Assembly (NCBI GenBank): GCA_003248935.1
Contig: QFQF01000006.1
Span: forward strand, 1 to 64,000
DNA: 64,000 nucleotides
Origin: Sphingobium sp.
GTDB taxonomy: Bacteria; Pseudomonadota; Alphaproteobacteria; Sphingomonadales; Sphingomonadaceae
Direction: 5' to 3'
The first letter of the stretch is position 1, and every line of letters begins with the position of its first letter. The position numbers and the translations under genes were made by a program. This document shows, in pieces, positions 1 to 7,905 of the stretch. The notes beneath the pieces were generated by a model that was not told the origin of the DNA, searched no databases, and saw only the letters and a list, made by a program, of their open reading frames with translations.

Positions 1-199
1 CAATATGCACCGGGTGCTCAACAATCATAGCGGCCGCGACCGCTTCTCGGTCCCGACCTTCTTCGACCCGAGCTATTTCTACGAGGTCCGCTGCGCACCC
101 ACGCTCCTCGAAGACGGCGCCGAGCCCAAATATCCCGCAACCACCGTCGGCGGCCATATCGCCGACATGTATCGCAAAACTTACGGCCTCGCCGCTTGA
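1..199 (+). CDS. 2-oxoglutarate/Fe(II) oxygenase, IPNS-like (C-terminal fragment, cut by window edge)
   Basis: Only the last 65 or so codons lie in the window; the reading frame is open through base 2. The fragment aligns closely with the C-terminus of the complete oxygenase at 2833-3789: both share HRV followed by a Gly/Arg-rich stretch, R-x-S-V-P-x-F-F (the 2-oxoglutarate-binding Arg and Ser), a PKYP motif and a final HI-x-x-MY segment. The distal iron-binding His is the H in MHRV. The enzyme therefore belongs to the isopenicillin-N-synthase-like non-haem iron oxygenases and is a paralogue of its neighbour. The next gene starts 10 bases downstream, so the two are probably co-transcribed. 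Substrate unknown; by context a purine-derived or N-methylated compound (inference). Confidence 0.85.
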   Translation, partial: NMHRVLNNHSGRDRFSVPTFFDPSYFYEVRCAPTLLEDGAEPKYPATTVGGHIADMYRKTYGLAA

Positions 200-209
200 G
201 GAACTGACT

Positions 210-602
210 ATGGTAGCGCTTGCCTATACGAATATCTTCACCGCCGACATCGATCGTCTGGCCGAATTCTACAGTGCGCTGTTCGGCTTCACCGAGATCG
301 TGGAAAGCCGGTCTCCCATCTTTCGCGGCTTCACAACCGGAAGCGCATCGCTTGGTTTCAGCGGTCCCGGTGCGTTTGATCTCCTCGGGCTCACGCCCCA
401 GGAAGGGCCTGGCGATCGGGTGATGCAGACCTTCAACGTCGAGAACAAGGACGAAGTCGATGCCTATTCGACAAAGGCCGTCGAACTCGGTGCGTCGATC
501 GTGAAGGAGCCGTTCGAGACCTATTATGGCTGGTACCAGTCTGTGCTCCGGGATCCCGACGGCAATTGCTTCCGGGTCAACTATCCGGGGGCGCCGGCGT
601 GA
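210..602 (+). CDS. VOC (glyoxalase/bleomycin-resistance fold) family protein
   Basis: A 130-residue single-domain protein of the vicinal oxygen chelate type. It begins with a beta strand and the usual 'TNIFTADIDRLAEFYSALFGF' pattern and ends with a DPDGN-FRV strand, both typical of VOC half-domains. It overlaps the Rieske oxygenase start by four bases (GTGA), which implies translational coupling. VOC proteins are metal-dependent isomerases, lyases or dioxygenases, or simple binding proteins; the family alone does not give the reaction. Its position between two oxygenases suggests it handles an intermediate of the same pathway. Function unassigned. Confidence 0.85.
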   Translation: MVALAYTNIFTADIDRLAEFYSALFGFTEIVESRSPIFRGFTTGSASLGFSGPGAFDLLGLTPQEGPGDRVMQTFNVENKDEVDAYSTKAVELGASIVKEPFETYYGWYQSVLRDPDGNCFRVNYPGAPA

Positions 603-1678
603 CTTTGGCGACGCCCATAGCCGAGGCCCGCGTCGATCGGATCGATGTGACGGCGCCGCGGCACCTCCGGATCACCCGGCCAAGAGGATGCACCTATCCC
701 GATGGCGACTGGGAAGTCCTTGCACGACGGTGGTTCGCCGTCGCGCGGGTGCAGGACATAGGCGACAAGCCGGTCGGAACCCGGCTGCTCGACGTGAAGC
801 TGGTCGTCTATCGAACCGAGCAGGGCCTCCATGTCGCGCGCGATCTCTGTCCTCATCGCGGCGTGCCGCTCAGCATGGGCTGGGTGGAAGGCAATGAGCT
901 CGTGTGCGCCTATCATGGGCTTCGGTTCGCGACAGATGGCCGCTGCACCCGGATTCCAGCGCAGCCGAACGTGGTTCCGGGCGATCGCTTCCGGGCGACG
1001 GTGCTGCCGGTGGTGGAACGCTATGGTCTGGTCTGGACCTGCCTCGATTCCGAGGATGGCATCGCCGTTATTCCGGATTTTCCGGAATGGACGGATCCCG
1101 CCTTCCAGCCCATTCTCTGTCCGCCGGTCAGTATGAACGCCGCACCAGGCCGGCAGGTCGAAGGCTTCATCGATGTGGCCCATTTCGCCTGGGTCCATCA
1201 CGAAGCCTTTGCCGATCGGGACAACAGCGTCGTGCCGCTCTACAAGACGCGCAAGACGGATTATGGCGTCCAAAGCGAGTATATCAGCAACGTCAGCAAC
1301 TTTCCGAAGGGGCTGCAGCATCTCGAGCCCGAAGGGTTCATGTGGCGCCGCGTGTTCGATATCCATCCGCCCTTCACAGCGTTTCTGCGGGTTGATTTTC
1401 CCGACGATGGCGTTCTTCGGATCATGAATATCGCGACGCCTGTCTCGGCCCACGAATGCACGCTGTACGTGCCGTTGGTGCGCAATTTTGACAAGACCGG
1501 CTCGCTCGATGATGTTTACGCGTTCAATGCTCAAATCTTCGCGGAGGACCAGGCCATCGTCGAGGCACAGTCGCCCGAGGATCTTCCTCTGGGCGTGGAC
1601 GATGAGGCTCACTTCGCCGCCGATCGCTCTTCGGTCGCCTATCGCAAGGCACTGAAGGAGCTCGGTCTGACGGGCTAA
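599..1678 (+). CDS. Rieske non-haem iron oxygenase, alpha subunit (demethylase/HpxD-like)
   Basis: A 359-residue terminal oxygenase starting at a GTG that overlaps the stop of the VOC gene; an ATG 33 bases upstream would lie well inside that gene. The Rieske [2Fe-2S] ligands are C84-x-H86 and C103-x2-H106. The mononuclear iron site is D192-x2-H195-x4-H200. Length and single-subunit form match vanillate/dicamba O-demethylases, caffeine N-demethylases (NdmA/B) and the hypoxanthine hydroxylase HpxD, all of which need separate electron donors. Those donors may be the reductase at 13556 and the ferredoxin at 17015. With a formaldehyde-oxidising FrmA nearby, N-demethylation of a purine is the favoured reaction (inference); ring hydroxylation of hypoxanthine is the alternative. 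Confidence 0.9.
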   Translation: MTLATPIAEARVDRIDVTAPRHLRITRPRGCTYPDGDWEVLARRWFAVARVQDIGDKPVGTRLLDVKLVVYRTEQGLHVARDLCPHRGVPLSMGWVEGNELVCAYHGLRFATDGRCTRIPAQPNVVPGDRFRATVLPVVERYGLVWTCLDSEDGIAVIPDFPEWTDPAFQPILCPPVSMNAAPGRQVEGFIDVAHFAWVHHEAFADRDNSVVPLYKTRKTDYGVQSEYISNVSNFPKGLQHLEPEGFMWRRVFDIHPPFTAFLRVDFPDDGVLRIMNIATPVSAHECTLYVPLVRNFDKTGSLDDVYAFNAQIFAEDQAIVEAQSPEDLPLGVDDEAHFAADRSSVAYRKALKELGLTG

Positions 1679-1764
1679 CGCCCGGATCGCCAATTCAGGC
1701 AGCTCGGAACGAGGCTGTTCGCAGGAGGGCGGACGGCGGCCCATAGGTCGTCGTCCGCTTTCGT

Positions 1765-2697
1765 TTAGAAGGCAGTATCCCCCTCACGCGCGGCATGCAG
1801 CCCGATTTCCGCAGCGATGATGTCGGCGAGAGCATGAACCGCGACCGGCGGGTTGCGAGCGGCGCGCACATATACGCCCAGATCGGATCGGAGCGGCATA
1901 GGCTTCTTGATCGGAACATGGACAAGCTGACCATGCGCCAGTTCGCGTTCGATCCCGATCCTGGTCTGAAAAGCCACCCCGAGCCCGCGCAGCGTCAATT
2001 GCTTCGCCAGCTCGACCGAGCTTGTCTCGATGGCGGGTACTGGCAGCTTGGCATAGGCCTTTGCGAGCTGCTGACGGATGGAAAGTTCGGACTTCGGAAG
2101 GATCAGATTGTGGCTGAGGCAGGCTGAGACCGAAAGCGCCTTGTTCGTCGCGAGGGGATGGTCCGGCGGCACGACTGCGCCAAGATGGAAGGACGCGACC
2201 GATAGCTGTTGCAGATCCGAGCTTCGGTCGAGACTGAAGGCCACGCCCAGATCGACGTCGCCGGACACCAGCGCCTGAGGAATCGCTCCCGATCCCATCA
2301 CGTTGATGCCGATCGTGACGCGCGGGAAGCGTTCGCGGGCCTTGGCCAGCACATTCGGAATGAGATCCGAACTCAGGCCCTCGACGGCGGCGATTTCCAC
2401 ATGGCCGGTCCGCAGGCCCTGCAGCGCCTCGAGCTCAGACCGAACGCGCTCGGCATCCTGGAGCACCTCGATCGCATGGCGGGCGAAGGTCGAGCCGGCA
2501 TGGGTGAGCTTGAGCCCGCTCGGAAGTCGCTCGAACAGCGGCGTTCCCAGTTCTTCTTCAAGTTTGAGCAACTGGCGGTTCACAGCCGAAGACGCGATAT
2601 TGAGCCTTCTGGCCGCCTCGCGAACAGAGCCTGCCCGTCGGATCGCGTCGAAATAGACGATCATCGGCGCGTGGATTCGACGGGCTCTGCTGCTCAT
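1765..2697 (-). CDS. LysR-family transcriptional regulator
   Basis: A 310-residue protein with an N-terminal winged helix-turn-helix (residues about 8-70; 'GSVREAARRLN' then 'SSAVNRQL', and 'GTPLFER') and a periplasmic-binding-like effector domain. It is transcribed away from the oxygenase gene at 2833, the classic divergent LysR arrangement, and its 3' end faces the 3' end of the Rieske gene. It probably senses a pathway substrate or intermediate and controls the 2833-12389 operon from the shared 135-base intergenic region, which holds a dyad (2719-2749). The inducer cannot be read from the sequence. Confidence 0.9.
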   Translation of the reverse strand: MSSRARRIHAPMIVYFDAIRRAGSVREAARRLNIASSAVNRQLLKLEEELGTPLFERLPSGLKLTHAGSTFARHAIEVLQDAERVRSELEALQGLRTGHVEIAAVEGLSSDLIPNVLAKARERFPRVTIGINVMGSGAIPQALVSGDVDLGVAFSLDRSSDLQQLSVASFHLGAVVPPDHPLATNKALSVSACLSHNLILPKSELSIRQQLAKAYAKLPVPAIETSSVELAKQLTLRGLGVAFQTRIGIERELAHGQLVHVPIKKPMPLRSDLGVYVRAARNPPVAVHALADIIAAEIGLHAAREGDTAF

Positions 2698-2718
2698 ATT
2701 CGCGAGATGGCCTCAAAT

Positions 2719-2749
2719 TGCCGACGAGGTCAATGTCCTCTTCTCGGCA
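2719..2749. promoter_or_regulatory. Dyad in the divergent LysR/oxygenase promoter region (candidate operator)
   Basis: TGCCGA (2719-2724) and TCGGCA (2744-2749) form a perfect 6-bp inverted repeat with a 19-base spacer, and AGG/CCT inside it adds partial symmetry. It lies between the LysR start (2697) and the oxygenase start (2833). LysR regulators usually bind imperfect dyads in such divergent regions. The assignment as operator is inference. Confidence 0.4.
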
Positions 2750-2832
2750 TCACCCCAGGCGAAACTCTGCGCTTTTTGAGCTCGTCTGCCTGCGCCATTC
2801 CCGCGTCGTCGGAACCAGGGAGTGCAGACGCG

Positions 2833-3789
2833 ATGACGACCTCAGCAATCAGCCTGCCCATCGTCGATGTAGAGCCGCTGCTGTGCGGCTCGATGCGCGA
2901 TGCGACGGGCGCGGTCGCCGCGATCCGGTCAGCCTGTCTGGACAAGGGCTTCTTCTACTGCGTTGGCCATGGCATTTCCGCGGATCTGCGACGAGCCGTC
3001 TTTCAACAGTCCGAAGCCTTCTTCTCCCTTTCCGAGGCCGAGAAGCTGAAGGTCGACAAGCGCCAGTCACGAGCCAATCGCGGCTATGAGATGTTGCGTG
3101 GGCAGACCCTGGAACCCGGCACACCGCCCGACCTGAAAGAAGGCTATTATATTGGTGCGGAGGTCAGCGACGATGATCCGCGCGCCGCGCGCCTCATCAA
3201 TGTCGGGCAAAATGTCTGGCCGGAGCCCTTGCCCGACTTCCGCGCCGTCATGGAGCGCTATTTCTCCGAGATGAGCGCGCTCGCCTCCGTCCTCCTCAGA
3301 GGGCTCGCTTTGTCCCTCGATTTGCCTGGCGATCACTTTTCGGAGTTCGAGTGCGATCCGCTCGCGACCCTCAGGCTGCTGCATTATCCCCCGCAGCCGG
3401 CTGTGACCGCGCCGGGCGAGAAGGGGTGCGGTGCGCACACGGATTTTGGCGGGATCACGATCCTGATGCAGGACGAAATCGGCGGACTGCAGGTTTGGGA
3501 CAATGGATCGCAGACCTGGATCGACGCGCCGCCAATCCCCAATGCGTTCATCGTCAATCTCGGAGACCTGATGGGGCGGTGGACCAACGACCAATACCGT
3601 TCGACTCTCCATCGGGTGATCAATGGATCAGGGCGCGAGCGATACTCCGTGCCATTTTTCTTCTCGGGAAATCATGATTATCGGATTGAATGCCTGCCGA
3701 CCTGCAGGGTCGCTGGCGAGGATCCGAAATATCCGTCGACGACCGTCGATGCCCATATCCGCCAAATGTATGCCCGGACCTACGCCTAA
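2833..3789 (+). CDS. 2-oxoglutarate/Fe(II)-dependent oxygenase, isopenicillin-N-synthase-like
   Basis: A 318-residue non-haem iron oxygenase. The N-terminal DIOX_N-type region starts with a PIVDVEPL segment and includes 'GFFYCVGHGI'. The jelly-roll domain carries the iron triad H202-x-D204 and H260, and R270-Y-S272 to bind 2-oxoglutarate. The ATG at 2833 fits the usual N-terminus; the open frame extends far upstream through the antisense LysR region and is not used. It is the first gene of the ureide operon and a paralogue of the truncated gene at the left edge. Family members hydroxylate or oxidatively demethylate small molecules; in this setting a purine N-demethylase or hydroxylase is likely (inference). 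Confidence 0.9.
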   Translation: MTTSAISLPIVDVEPLLCGSMRDATGAVAAIRSACLDKGFFYCVGHGISADLRRAVFQQSEAFFSLSEAEKLKVDKRQSRANRGYEMLRGQTLEPGTPPDLKEGYYIGAEVSDDDPRAARLINVGQNVWPEPLPDFRAVMERYFSEMSALASVLLRGLALSLDLPGDHFSEFECDPLATLRLLHYPPQPAVTAPGEKGCGAHTDFGGITILMQDEIGGLQVWDNGSQTWIDAPPIPNAFIVNLGDLMGRWTNDQYRSTLHRVINGSGRERYSVPFFFSGNHDYRIECLPTCRVAGEDPKYPSTTVDAHIRQMYARTYA

Positions 3790-3892
3790 TGCGTGTCCTG
3801 ATCGCAAATCGGCATCACGGTTGCCGAAAAATTGATCTTTCCGCGCGCAGCGGTTCGTCGTCAGGTTCGCGTCTCTCCTTGAAGGAACGGCC

Positions 3893-4072
3893 ATGACGGA
3901 CGCGCAGCAACTTGAAGAGATGAAGGCCCTCGCCAAGGGGGTCGGCATCGATATTCCCACGCCCTTCGCCGCGGGGGTGCTCACCAATCTCAATCTACTA
4001 CGGCGCCACGCAGCGATCGTCGACCAGGCTGACCCCGTCGACCTCGATCCTGCAGAGCTGCTCATCCCATGA
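3893..4072 (+). CDS. AtzG/HpxX-like small subunit (DUF4089)
   Basis: A 59-residue protein, easily missed because of its size. It has the AtzG/DUF4089 pattern: an amphipathic helix leading to 'GIDIPTPF', a 'GVLTNLNLLRRHA' helix and a C-terminal 'DPAELLIP' tail. Its stop overlaps the amidase start (ATGA at 4069-4072). An SD-like GAAGGAA sits just upstream of the ATG. AtzG is the GatC-like partner that stabilises AtzE in cyanuric acid catabolism, and HpxX plays the matching role in the Klebsiella urate gene set. Here it should form a heterotetramer with the AtzE-like product (inference from family and linkage). Confidence 0.8.
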   Translation: MTDAQQLEEMKALAKGVGIDIPTPFAAGVLTNLNLLRRHAAIVDQADPVDLDPAELLIP

Positions 4073-5436
4073 CGCTGCGCAGCGACATTGAAGCTGTCAA
4101 TTCAGGCGCGCGCACGGCTGCGGCCTGGCTGGAGCAGTCCCTCGGCTGCACGTCGGCAGACGAGGGTCTTAATTGCCTGACGGCCGTGTTCGCGGACGAG
4201 GCACGAGAGGCGGCTCAGACGGTCGACCTCGCGCCTTGCGGCCAGGTTCTGGCCGGCGTTCCGTTCGTCGCGAAGGATCTGTTCGATATTGCCGGCCGCA
4301 CAACCATGGCGGGGTCGATCCTCAATGCCGAGCATGCACCGGCCGGCGCCGACGCGACGGCCGTCGCCCGGCTCAAGGCGGCCGGCGCCGTCCTGGTCGG
4401 GCTCGCCAATATGGACGAATATGCGTACGGCTTCAGTACCGAAAACCATCATCTAGGTCCGACGCGCAATCCGCATGATCCGACCCGGATCGCCGGCGGC
4501 TCTTCGGGCGGGTCGGCCGCCGCCGTCGCCGCAGGCATGGTGCCGATCTCTCTCGGTTCGGATACCAACGGGTCCATTCGAGTCCCGGCGTCGCTCTGCG
4601 GCATTTTCGGCCTGAAACCGACATTCGGCCGACTGTCGCGTGCGGGGACCTTTCCGTTTGTCGCGAGCCTCGACCATATCGGTCCCTTCGCGCGCTGTGT
4701 CGACGACATCGCGCTCGTCTACGATGTGCTGCAGGGTTCCGATCCATTTGATCCCGCCTGCGTTGATCGCCCCTCCGATCTCGCCGGAACGCTGGATCGC
4801 AGCATCGGCCGAACATTCAAAGTCGGCTTGCTCGACGGCTGGTTCAGACAGGGCGCCACCACCGACGCATTGGCGGCAGTGGAAAAAGTCGCCACTGCGT
4901 TCGCAAATCTGCGATCCGCAAACTGGGCTGGCGCTGAGGTCGCGCGCTCGTCCGCCTTCTGCATGACGGCGATCGAGGGTGCTAGTTTCCATTTCTCCCG
5001 GTTGAGCCGCCAGGCGGCAAGTTTCGATCCGGCGGTACGCGATCGCCTGCTGGCAGGCGCGCTCATGCCTGCCCATCTCGGTCAGCAGGTCCGTCGGGTG
5101 CGGCGCAGCATGATTCAGGAGGTCGACCGGCTCTTTCGGGATTTTGACCTGCTCATCGCGCCTGCCACGCCGTGCAGCGCGCCTCGCATCGGAGAGGCCA
5201 CGATCGAGATCGACGGCGTCGAGGTGCCTGTTCGTGCCAATCTCGGCATCTATACCCAGCCGGTCAGTTTCGTCGGCTTGCCGGCCCTGGCATCGCCGGT
5301 CGACCTACCCGGCATGCCTATCGGGGTGCAGCTGATCGCGGCGCCGTGGAATGAGCGCGTGCTTTTGCAAGCTGCAGCCTGGCTCGAAGATCGAGGCATC
5401 CTGGCCTCACGGCCTTGCCCGGTTCCGGAGGCGTGA
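4069..5436 (+). CDS. AtzE/HpxY-family amidohydrolase (amidase signature)
   Basis: A 455-residue amidase-signature enzyme with the Ser-cisSer-Lys triad K69, S145 (GGSSGGS) and S169 (in TNGSIRVPA); the 24-residue S-S spacing matches the family. AtzE deaminates 1-carboxybiuret, and its homologue HpxY lies in urate operons. Here oxalurate, made by the aminotransferase downstream, is the likely substrate, giving N-carboxyoxamate and ammonia (inference). It overlaps the AtzG-like gene at its start and the hydrolase gene at its end (TGATG). A GatA role is unlikely because no GatB/C context is present. Confidence 0.87.
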   Translation: MTLRSDIEAVNSGARTAAAWLEQSLGCTSADEGLNCLTAVFADEAREAAQTVDLAPCGQVLAGVPFVAKDLFDIAGRTTMAGSILNAEHAPAGADATAVARLKAAGAVLVGLANMDEYAYGFSTENHHLGPTRNPHDPTRIAGGSSGGSAAAVAAGMVPISLGSDTNGSIRVPASLCGIFGLKPTFGRLSRAGTFPFVASLDHIGPFARCVDDIALVYDVLQGSDPFDPACVDRPSDLAGTLDRSIGRTFKVGLLDGWFRQGATTDALAAVEKVATAFANLRSANWAGAEVARSSAFCMTAIEGASFHFSRLSRQAASFDPAVRDRLLAGALMPAHLGQQVRRVRRSMIQEVDRLFRDFDLLIAPATPCSAPRIGEATIEIDGVEVPVRANLGIYTQPVSFVGLPALASPVDLPGMPIGVQLIAAPWNERVLLQAAAWLEDRGILASRPCPVPEA

Positions 5437-6680
5437 TGTTGTCCGGCGGGGAGAGGGCGGTCGCGCGCTGCGATCAGCTGGGGAAAGCCCCTTATAGCGA
5501 CATGGCTGAAGGCCTGTTCCGATCCTATCTGTCCCCGGCCTATGTCGCTGCCCAGCGCCAGTTATCTGCTTGGATGGAGCAGGCGGGCATGACCGTACGG
5601 ATCGATGCTGCCGGAAACATGATTGGTCGTTATGAAGGGCAAGAGGCTGGCCCGCCGCTTGTGATCGCCAGTCATCTCGACAGCGTGCGTGATGCCGGGC
5701 GCTATGATGGTCCGCTTGGCATCATGCTCGGCATCGAATGCGTCGATGATTTGCGCGAACGGCAGGTTCGACTGCCCTTTCCAATCGAGGTTTATGCCTT
5801 CGGCGACGAAGAGGGCTCGCGCTTTCCGGCGGCCATGTTGACCAGCAGGGCCGTCGCGGGCTCGCTCGATCCCGCCATGCTGGCGATCGAGGATGCTGCG
5901 GGCGTCAGTCTCGACACGGCCCTCAAAACCTATCCGCTTCGAGAGCTGAGCAGCGCCCGGTTCGCGGATGCGCGATCCTCCGGCATTTTGGGCTATCTCG
6001 AGGCTCATATCGAGCAGGGGCCGGCCCTTGAGGCCGCGAACCTTCCTGTCGGCGTTGTGACCGGCATCGCGGCGCAGCTGCGCTATAAATTCACGGTCCG
6101 CGGTCGGGCTGGACATGCCGGCACCAATTCGATGCGGCTCCGCCGCGACGCGCTGGCGGCGGCCGCCGCCATGCTGCTCGCCGCCGAGAGTCTTGCCGTC
6201 AATCATGGGGACGGCGTTGTTGCGACCGTTGGTCAGCTCGAGGTGAGGCCGGGCGCTCCGAACGTCGTGCCTGGCGAGGTGCGCTTCACGCTGGATGTGC
6301 GGGCACCGACCAACGACCGACGTGATGCGGTCGCGCAGGAGATCATGGCCGCATTTGCTGCGGTCGCCCGGTCGCGCGACGTCGCCTTGTCTCGCGAGGC
6401 GCTGCAGGATCTCGCGGCAAGTCCTTGCGATCCGGACTGGACCGACCTGCTCGCCAGCGCGGCGCTGGACCTGGCGGTGCCTTGCGACCGGCTTGTTTCT
6501 GGCGCGGGGCATGACGCGATGATCATGGCGGCGCTCGGGCGCACCGCCATGCTCTTCATCCGATGCGATGGCGGCATCAGTCACAATCCGGCCGAGCAGG
6601 TCAAGGCGGACGACGTCGAAGACGCCCGGCAGGTCATGATCAGGTTTATCGAGAAACTGGGGGATAATTTCCGTGATTGA
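5436..6680 (+). CDS. Allantoate amidohydrolase-type M20 Zn-dependent hydrolase
   Basis: A 414-residue dinuclear metal hydrolase of the allantoate amidohydrolase / N-carbamoyl amino acid hydrolase / ureidoglycolate hydrolase group. Metal-site residues visible are H80-x-D82, D91 (in GRYDGPLG), the general base E125/E126 (GDEEGSR), H191 (EAHIEQGP) and H359 (GAGHDAM). The ATG at 5436 overlaps the amidase stop as TGATG. Position in the ureide operon argues for hydrolysis of allantoate to ureidoglycine, CO2 and ammonia. Specificity within the family cannot be settled by eye; an N-methylated allantoate is possible here. Confidence 0.88.
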   Translation: MLSGGERAVARCDQLGKAPYSDMAEGLFRSYLSPAYVAAQRQLSAWMEQAGMTVRIDAAGNMIGRYEGQEAGPPLVIASHLDSVRDAGRYDGPLGIMLGIECVDDLRERQVRLPFPIEVYAFGDEEGSRFPAAMLTSRAVAGSLDPAMLAIEDAAGVSLDTALKTYPLRELSSARFADARSSGILGYLEAHIEQGPALEAANLPVGVVTGIAAQLRYKFTVRGRAGHAGTNSMRLRRDALAAAAAMLLAAESLAVNHGDGVVATVGQLEVRPGAPNVVPGEVRFTLDVRAPTNDRRDAVAQEIMAAFAAVARSRDVALSREALQDLAASPCDPDWTDLLASAALDLAVPCDRLVSGAGHDAMIMAALGRTAMLFIRCDGGISHNPAEQVKADDVEDARQVMIRFIEKLGDNFRD

Positions 6681-7905
6681 ACAGTTCGGCGAAATCGATC
6701 CGCCCCAGCGTCTGCTCATGGGGCCGGGCCCGGTCAACGCTCATCCCCGTGTGCTGCGCGCCATGTCGGCGGATCTCCTGGGCCAGTTCGATCCTGAGAT
6801 GACCAGCTATATGAACGAGGTCATGGCACTCTATCGCCCAATCTTTGGGACAGAGAACCAGTGGACTTTGCTCGTCGACGGGACAGCGCGTGCCGGTATC
6901 GAAGCGGCGCTGGTATCTCTGGTCGCGCCCGGCGACACGGTTCTGGTTGTCAATTTCGGGCGCTTCGGGCTTTTGCTCTCGGAGATTCTGCAGCGGATCG
7001 GGGCAAAGATCGAAACGGTCGAGGCGCCGTGGGGAGAAACCGTGCCGCTCGACGCGATCGAGGCGGCCATCCAGCGGACCGGTCCAGCACTCGTCGCCTC
7101 GATCCACGGCGATACATCCACGACGATGGCCCAGCCGCTTGATGGCTTTGGCGACTTGTGCGCGCGTGCCGGTGCCCTTTCCTATGTGGACGCGACCGCG
7201 ACGATCGGCGGGATGGAAATCGCGACTGATCGCTGGGGCGTCGACGTAGTGAGTGGCGGCCTTCAGAAATGTCTGGGCGGCCCGTCCGGCTCGGCGCCGA
7301 TCACCATTTCGCAGCGCGCCGCCGCTTATATCCAGCGTCGTAAACATGTCGAACAGGGCATTCGCCGTGACGATATCGAGGACGGGGAAGGGCCGCTGAT
7401 CGGCTCAAATTACTTCGATCTCGCCATGATCATGGATTACTGGTCGGACAAGCGTCTCAATCATCATACCGAGGCGACGACGATGCTCTACGGAGCCCGT
7501 GAATGCGCGCGGATCATGCTCGCTGAAGGTCTCGACGCCCGCTACGCGCGGCATCGGGCGGCCGGAGGCGCGATGACGGCTGGCCTGCGCGCTATGGGTC
7601 TGAGCCTGTTCGGAGACGACCGCCACCGCATGACCAATGTAACGGCCGTGCATATCCCCGATGGCATCGATGGTGAAACGGTCCGGCGCAAGATGCGCGA
7701 GCATTTCGAGATCGAGATCGGAACGGCCTTCGGCCCGCTGGCAGGAAAAGTCTGGCGGATCGGCGCGATGGGCTACAACGCCCGCAAGCATAAGGTTCTG
7801 CTCACGCTAGCCGCCCTGGAGGCCGTGCTCATGGGCGAAGGCCTGCGGCTTCCTGCAGGAGAAGGTGTCACTGCCGCCCTCGCGGCTTGGGAGGCCTCCC
7901 AATGA
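6673..7905 (+). CDS. Class V aminotransferase, ureidoglycine-glyoxylate type (PucG/HpxJ-like)
   Basis: A 410-residue PLP enzyme of the alanine-glyoxylate aminotransferase fold. It opens with the GPGPVNAHPRVL motif, has a 'GDTSTT' Ser/Thr patch, and carries the PLP lysine K199 in 'GLQKCLGGPSG'. The start is a GTG overlapping the upstream hydrolase by eight bases. In Bacillus (PucG) and Klebsiella (HpxJ) such enzymes move the amino group of unstable ureidoglycine to an oxo acid, giving oxalurate. Its place right after the allantoate hydrolase, with an oxalurate-type amidase two genes upstream, fits that role well. Confidence 0.88.
   Translation: MIEQFGEIDPPQRLLMGPGPVNAHPRVLRAMSADLLGQFDPEMTSYMNEVMALYRPIFGTENQWTLLVDGTARAGIEAALVSLVAPGDTVLVVNFGRFGLLLSEILQRIGAKIETVEAPWGETVPLDAIEAAIQRTGPALVASIHGDTSTTMAQPLDGFGDLCARAGALSYVDATATIGGMEIATDRWGVDVVSGGLQKCLGGPSGSAPITISQRAAAYIQRRKHVEQGIRRDDIEDGEGPLIGSNYFDLAMIMDYWSDKRLNHHTEATTMLYGARECARIMLAEGLDARYARHRAAGGAMTAGLRAMGLSLFGDDRHRMTNVTAVHIPDGIDGETVRRKMREHFEIEIGTAFGPLAGKVWRIGAMGYNARKHKVLLTLAALEAVLMGEGLRLPAGEGVTAALAAWEASQ

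Noticed and set aside
581..1744. 387-codon minus-strand frame opposite the Rieske oxygenase
   Set aside because: Mirror frame of a clear gene with intact iron-site motifs; its translation has the Arg/His/Asp-rich look of antisense GC-rich DNA.
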